Positions 59,767 to 64,000 of a DNA stretch of 64,000 bases are shown here, piece by piece. Source of the DNA: Polyangium fumosum (GTDB lineage: Bacteria; Myxococcota_A; Polyangia; Polyangiales; Polyangiaceae). The stretch covers positions 124,001 through 188,000 of the forward strand of contig NZ_SSMQ01000015.1 in assembly GCF_005144585.1 (NCBI RefSeq), written 5' to 3'. How positions within the stretch are numbered: position 1 is the first letter of the stretch; every line of letters starts with the position of its first letter. Under the pieces are notes generated by a model. It saw nothing but the letters and a program-made list of their open reading frames with translations, did not search any database and was not told the origin of the DNA. The translations under genes were made by a program, and so were the position numbers.

Positions 59767-62700
59767 ATGTCTACGGTTTGGCGCGCGTCCTGCTCCCTCG
59801 GGTCCTTGGTTCGATCGCGGCCGCGCACGGCGCGCACGGCCCTGTGGTTGGCGCTGACGAGCGCCTCGCTCGGGTGTACGAGCGCAGAGCGGCCCGGGGG
59901 CGGCGCGCAGGCGACGGATGCGCCCCCGAGCCAGGCGCCTGCGTCCGCTGCGGGGCCGCTCGGGCTCGGTGATGTCATGCGACGTGTCCACTTCGCATTT
60001 CGTCCCGAAGGAGATTCGTTCCGCGGCGGCCACACGACGTATGCCGTGCGCGCGGATGCGCGCTCGTTCGAGGTCGCGCCGTACCAACCCGCCGGGGAGG
60101 GGCCCGGGCGCGAGGCCGTGAAAGGCGCCGCGTTCGTCGCCACCCTGACGTCGATCGAGCGCGGCGGCGTATCCTTGCAGGGCGCGCGCGGCGCGCGCGC
60201 GGACCTCGATCCGAGCGCGCGTGTCGCCATCACGCACGGCGACGTGATCGAGCACCTCGAAAACACCGACCAGGGCGTCGAGCAGAGTTTTTCCTTTGCG
60301 AAAAAGCCCGAGGGCCGCGGGGATCTCGAGGTCCGGATCGCGGTCTCGGGAGAGATGTTCACGAAGGAGACCGAGACGGGCCTTCATTTCGTGGATCCGG
60401 CGACAGGGCTCGGCGTCCGGTACGGCCTCGCGACGTGGATCGACGCCCGCGGGCAAAAAACCGCGGTGCCCGTTGATTTCGAGGCGGGGCACATCGTCTT
60501 GCGGGTCCCGGAGCAGGCGCTCGACGAGGGCGCGTTTCCAGCCGTCCTCGACCCGGTCATCGGCCCCGAGTTCGGGATCGACCAGGAAATTCAGGGCGGA
60601 GCTCCGGGAACGCAAACGGAGGCGGCCGTCGCCTACGGCGCCGGGAAATTCCTCGTCGTCTGGCGTGACGGGCGTACCGGCACGGATGACCTGTATGGGG
60701 TTCGTGTCTCCAGCGCGGGGACGATCCTCGATACCTCCGGAGTCCTGATCTCCGGCGCGGCCGGCGTGCAGCAGAAGCCCGACGTCGCCTTCGACGGGAC
60801 GAACTGGCTGGTCACGTGGACCGACGCGCGGCAAGATTCATCGAACGACATCTACGCCGCGCGCGTGAGCGACAGCGGCGCCGTGCTCGATCCCAACGGC
60901 ATTCCGATCGCCGCGACGACCATGATGGGGGCCGAGGGGCCGGCCGCCGTGACGTTCGGCGGGACGAACTACCTCGTCGCCTACCGGCGGGGCTACGGCC
61001 TCTACGGCCGCCTCGTCGCGCCGAGCGGGGCGATGAACCCGGAGTTCACGATTGCGCCGCCCAGTGTCTACCTCAATGACATCAGCGTCGCGTTCAATGG
61101 AGCGAACTACCTGGTGGTGTTCGACAACGTTAGCAGCAGCACCGATGTCGTCCACGGCCGCCGTATCACACCTTCGGGCGTGGTGCTCGACGCGTCGAAC
61201 CTCACCCTCTGTTATTATTGCAATACGAGCGACCTCGACGTCGCTTCCGATGGCACGAACTGGTTCGCCGTATGGCGGGACAGCGGCATCTACGGCCAGC
61301 GCATCACGAATGCGGGCGCGATGCTCGATTCCAGCTCCGGCAAGTACCTCGCAGAGAACGGCTCTGGCTTGTCGGTGGTCTTCGCGGGCAGCGGGTACGG
61401 CGTGTTCGCGGAGACGAGCGGCGAGATCTACGGCCTCTTGGTCGATTCGCTCGGCAACGTGACGACCCCGAAGACGGCCCTCGTCGGGGAGCCTGGCTCG
61501 AGCACGCTCGCGGCCGCGGCGTACGACGGGACGAACTTCTTTCTCGCCTTCCGCGATACACGGCTCACGAGCTCCTACAACCCAGCCGACGTCTTTGGGT
61601 TGCGCGTCTCCCCCACGTTCACGAAGGTCGATGCGACGAGCCAGCTCCTCTCCCGCGCGGCGAACGCGGAGGTACGTCCGGCCGTGGCCTACAACGGGAC
61701 GAATTATCTCGCGGTATGGGAGGATCGGCGCCCGGGCGCGACCGCGGACATCTATGGGGCTCGCTTGACGACGAGCGGGACGGTGCTCGATCCGAGCGGG
61801 ATCGCGATTTCGCAAGCCACGGGCAGCGAATACTATCCCTCGGTCGCCTCGCTCGGCGCCGATTGGCTCGTCGCCTGGACCGATGGCCGCGCCGGCAACG
61901 ACGACGTCTACGCCGCGCGCGTCGGCGGCGACGGGAGCGTGCTGGATCCGTCGGGGCTGCCGATCGCGACCGCCACCGGCAGCCAGAGCTCCCCCGCGGT
62001 CTCGTCGGATGGAACGAACTGGCTCGTCACATGGCAAGACGGCGTGAGCGCCGAAATCTGGGCGAGCCGCATCTCCCCGACCGCGACGAAGCTCGATGCG
62101 ACGGGCATTCAAATCTCGTCGAGTGGCGGCTCGTCGTCCGCGGTCGCCTTCAACGGGACGAACTACCTCATCGCATGGGCGAGGCCCGGTGCGCCCACGT
62201 TCGACATCGCAGGCGCGCGCTTGACGCCGGCCGGCGTCGTGCTCGACACGGGCAATTTCGCCATCAACATCGCAGCCACCGCGTCGTCCGAGTGGAACCC
62301 CGGCGTGACGTCGAACGGCGCCGACTGGCTGGTCACGTGGGACAACGGCGCCGACGTTCGGGGCGCGCGCGTCGATGGCAGCGGCGCCGTGCTCGATCCG
62401 ATGGGAATCGGCATCTCCACGGCGACAAACCGGCAAGCCGAAGCGCGACCGATCTGGGACGGCACGCAATACTGGGTCGTTTGGGAAGACGAACGCGCGG
62501 CGGGCGGTCGCCAGGATCTCTATGGCGCGCGCCTCACGCCCGGCGGCGTTGTGACGGACACGACGGGCATCGTCCTCGCGAATGATCCAGCGCAAAACGA
62601 GCTCGCCCCCGCGATTGCCGCAGGCCCCTCCAAGGAGGCGCTGCTCGTCTACCACCGCTTCGACACCGCGCAGCCGCATGGCGCCGATCGGGTCTGGGCC

Positions 62701-64000
62701 CGCCTCGTCTCGGATCCGACGCTCGGCGTGAATGGCGTCTCCTGCCAGACCGGCGCCCAGTGCGCGAGCGGATCGTGCGTCGACGGGGTCTGCTGCGACA
62801 CGGCGTGTAATGGCGCCTGCGTGGCCTGCACGGCGGCGAAGAAGGGCGGCGGCGTCGACGGCGAATGTGGTTCCATCACGATGGGCGCGGACCCGGACGA
62901 CGAGTGCGCGAACCAGGCCGGAAGCTCCTGCGGCACGACGGGGAGCTGCAATGGCGCGGGCGCCTGCCAGCTCCACGCCCAGGGCACGCCGTGCGGAGCC
63001 GTGTGCGTGGGGGATGCCGCGCAGTCGAACACGTGCAATGGAATGGGCACGTGTGCCGCCGCGGGCGCCGCCACGAATTGCGCGCCGTATGCCTGCGTGG
63101 CGGGGGCGTGCAAGACGACCTGCACGGCGAACGCCGATTGCACGGCGAGCAACCAGTGCGTCGGCGGCGTCTGCGGCAAGCTCGAGCCGAACGGCGCGGC
63201 GTGCACGAGCGACGTCTGGTGCCAATCGGGCGCTTGCGTCGACGGCGTCTGCTGCAACACGGCCTGCACCGGCCTTTGCGAGGCGTGTACCACGGCGAAA
63301 AAGGGCGCCGGCGCGAACGGCGTGTGCGGGCCCATCACGAGCGGGACGGATCCCGAGAATGAATGCGCGCTCGAAGCTGCCGGGAGCTGCGGGCAGAATG
63401 GCCAATGCAACGGCGCGGGTGCCTGCCAGCTCCATCCGCAGGGGACCTCCTGCGGGGCCTCGCTTTGCCAGGGGAACGTCGTCAAGGGGCAGATCTGCGA
63501 CGGCATGGGCCAGTGCGTGACCGAGCCGGCGGGGAAGGACTGCGCGCCCTACGTTTGCTCGGCGGGATCGTGCAAGAACCCGTGCGCGAACGACAACGAA
63601 TGCCTGGCCGGCACCCTCTGCCTCAACGGCGCCTGCAAGCCCCCGGGCATGCCGGGTGTCCCCTGCTCGACCGGCGCCGCGTGTAGCTCGGGCTTCTGCG
63701 TCGACGGCATCTGCTGCGACACGGCCTGCGCGGGATCTTGCGAGGCCTGCACGGCCGCCAAGAAAGGCCAGGGGGCCGACGGGCAATGCCAGCCCATCAA
63801 GATGGGCACGGATCCCGACGACGAGTGCGCGGCGCAGCCGCCTTCGAGCTGCGGGCTCGACGGGCAATGCAACGGGGCCGGCGATTGCGCGATGTATGCG
63901 GCGGGCACGTCGTGCGCGGCGGGCTCCTGCGAGGGCACGACGCAGACGAGCCCCTCGCAATGTGATGGGAGCGGGACATGCGCCCCGGGATCGCAGACGA
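59767..64000 (+). CDS. Giant repeat lipoprotein, 3' end outside the window
   Basis: An open frame of 1411 codons from ATG 59767 (GAGGAAAC upstream) to the right edge. The signal sequence ends in SASLGC, a lipobox-like site. Residues 60-285 are a beta-rich domain. About 285-985 hold thirteen repeats of about 50 residues with the core DGTNWLVTWTD...IYAARV...GAVLDPNGIPI, probably propeller blades. From about residue 990 a Cys-rich region has three units of about 153 residues, each with CVDGVCCDTACNGACVACTA and a CNGAGACQL segment. Such proteins are typical of myxobacterial surfaces; the role is unknown. A MYXO-CTERM tail may lie beyond the edge. Confidence 0.85.
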   Translation, partial: MSTVWRASCSLGSLVRSRPRTARTALWLALTSASLGCTSAERPGGGAQATDAPPSQAPASAAGPLGLGDVMRRVHFAFRPEGDSFRGGHTTYAVRADARSFEVAPYQPAGEGPGREAVKGAAFVATLTSIERGGVSLQGARGARADLDPSARVAITHGDVIEHLENTDQGVEQSFSFAKKPEGRGDLEVRIAVSGEMFTKETETGLHFVDPATGLGVRYGLATWIDARGQKTAVPVDFEAGHIVLRVPEQALDEGAFPAVLDPVIGPEFGIDQEIQGGAPGTQTEAAVAYGAGKFLVVWRDGRTGTDDLYGVRVSSAGTILDTSGVLISGAAGVQQKPDVAFDGTNWLVTWTDARQDSSNDIYAARVSDSGAVLDPNGIPIAATTMMGAEGPAAVTFGGTNYLVAYRRGYGLYGRLVAPSGAMNPEFTIAPPSVYLNDISVAFNGANYLVVFDNVSSSTDVVHGRRITPSGVVLDASNLTLCYYCNTSDLDVASDGTNWFAVWRDSGIYGQRITNAGAMLDSSSGKYLAENGSGLSVVFAGSGYGVFAETSGEIYGLLVDSLGNVTTPKTALVGEPGSSTLAAAAYDGTNFFLAFRDTRLTSSYNPADVFGLRVSPTFTKVDATSQLLSRAANAEVRPAVAYNGTNYLAVWEDRRPGATADIYGARLTTSGTVLDPSGIAISQATGSEYYPSVASLGADWLVAWTDGRAGNDDVYAARVGGDGSVLDPSGLPIATATGSQSSPAVSSDGTNWLVTWQDGVSAEIWASRISPTATKLDATGIQISSSGGSSSAVAFNGTNYLIAWARPGAPTFDIAGARLTPAGVVLDTGNFAINIAATASSEWNPGVTSNGADWLVTWDNGADVRGARVDGSGAVLDPMGIGISTATNRQAEARPIWDGTQYWVVWEDERAAGGRQDLYGARLTPGGVVTDTTGIVLANDPAQNELAPAIAAGPSKEALLVYHRFDTAQPHGADRVWARLVSDPTLGVNGVSCQTGAQCASGSCVDGVCCDTACNGACVACTAAKKGGGVDGECGSITMGADPDDECANQAGSSCGTTGSCNGAGACQLHAQGTPCGAVCVGDAAQSNTCNGMGTCAAAGAATNCAPYACVAGACKTTCTANADCTASNQCVGGVCGKLEPNGAACTSDVWCQSGACVDGVCCNTACTGLCEACTTAKKGAGANGVCGPITSGTDPENECALEAAGSCGQNGQCNGAGACQLHPQGTSCGASLCQGNVVKGQICDGMGQCVTEPAGKDCAPYVCSAGSCKNPCANDNECLAGTLCLNGACKPPGMPGVPCSTGAACSSGFCVDGICCDTACAGSCEACTAAKKGQGADGQCQPIKMGTDPDDECAAQPPSSCGLDGQCNGAGDCAMYAAGTSCAAGSCEGTTQTSPSQCDGSGTCAPGSQT
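62736..64000 (+). repeat. Cys-rich coding repeat, three units of about 460 bp
   Basis: The CVDGVCC block is encoded at 62776, 63235 and 63697, giving periods of 459 and 462 bases (153 and 154 codons). The third unit is cut by the window edge. Each unit has about 20 Cys and the same order of blocks, so it arose by tandem duplication inside the gene. Confidence 0.85.

Noticed and set aside
60838..63960. A 1040-codon minus-strand frame rich in Arg, Ala and His
   Set aside because: It is antisense to the giant repeat lipoprotein; its apparent repeats only mirror the coding repeats.

Overview
The window is very GC-rich, densely coded on both strands and uses many GTG starts. It encodes Ser/Thr kinases fused to other signalling modules, sigma-54 activators with FHA or kinase-like sensors, many lipoproteins, Cys-rich secreted proteins, and a toxin/immunity-like pair resembling the Myxococcus Sit families. 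This points to a myxobacterium, most likely of the Sorangium/Polyangium type. That assignment is inferred from gene content; there is no rRNA or other marker here. I saw no tRNA, rRNA, CRISPR array or insertion sequence.

Layout. 1-7.3 kb: a P450 cut by the left edge, a Cys-rich lipoprotein, an alpha/beta hydrolase, and a leftward run of a porin followed by the methionine-salvage genes mtnD and mtnC (4-bp overlap). 7.3-8.2 kb is non-coding and holds a dispersed inverted-repeat element and 42-bp tandem repeats. 8.2-14.3 kb: a 1028-residue lipoprotein, the third salvage gene mtnB, a GT-C membrane glycosyltransferase, and a small CxxC protein behind a promoter with a Fur-like site. 14.3-21.3 kb: envelope and signalling genes, including a kinase-nSTAND protein translationally coupled to a TPR/outer-membrane protein, and an FHA sigma-54 activator beside a Cys-rich secreted protein. 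21.3-25.9 kb: an accessory region with a secreted toxin candidate, its presumed immunity protein, and fragments of regulators.

25.9-32 kb is a leftward two-gene operon whose codon use looks less extreme than its neighbours. It encodes a 1238-residue protein with central hydrophobic segments and a 782-residue pentapeptide-repeat protein; both carry what looks like the same unnamed module. 32.2-39.1 kb: a BRCT/propeller protein, then a three-domain protein (asparaginase, B-lectin, predicted Cys peptidase) followed by an N-terminal-nucleophile hydrolase. 39.6-42.9 kb: a TPR/PEGA protein, a CBM3 lipoprotein and a Ser/Thr kinase, each with a clear ribosome-binding site. A second copy of the inverted-repeat element follows.

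43.3-54.9 kb: a B12-binding radical SAM enzyme divergent from a LytS/LytTR pair (three direct repeats at exact 21-bp spacing lie between them), an aromatic/acidic lipoprotein, a CNNM/CBS protein with an apparent ATC start, a CDF transporter, a Tat-exported phospholipase C and two lipoproteins. 55-64 kb: a 1.5-kaa sigma-54 activator with a degenerate kinase domain, with an operator-like array over its start, and a giant repeat lipoprotein that runs off the right edge.
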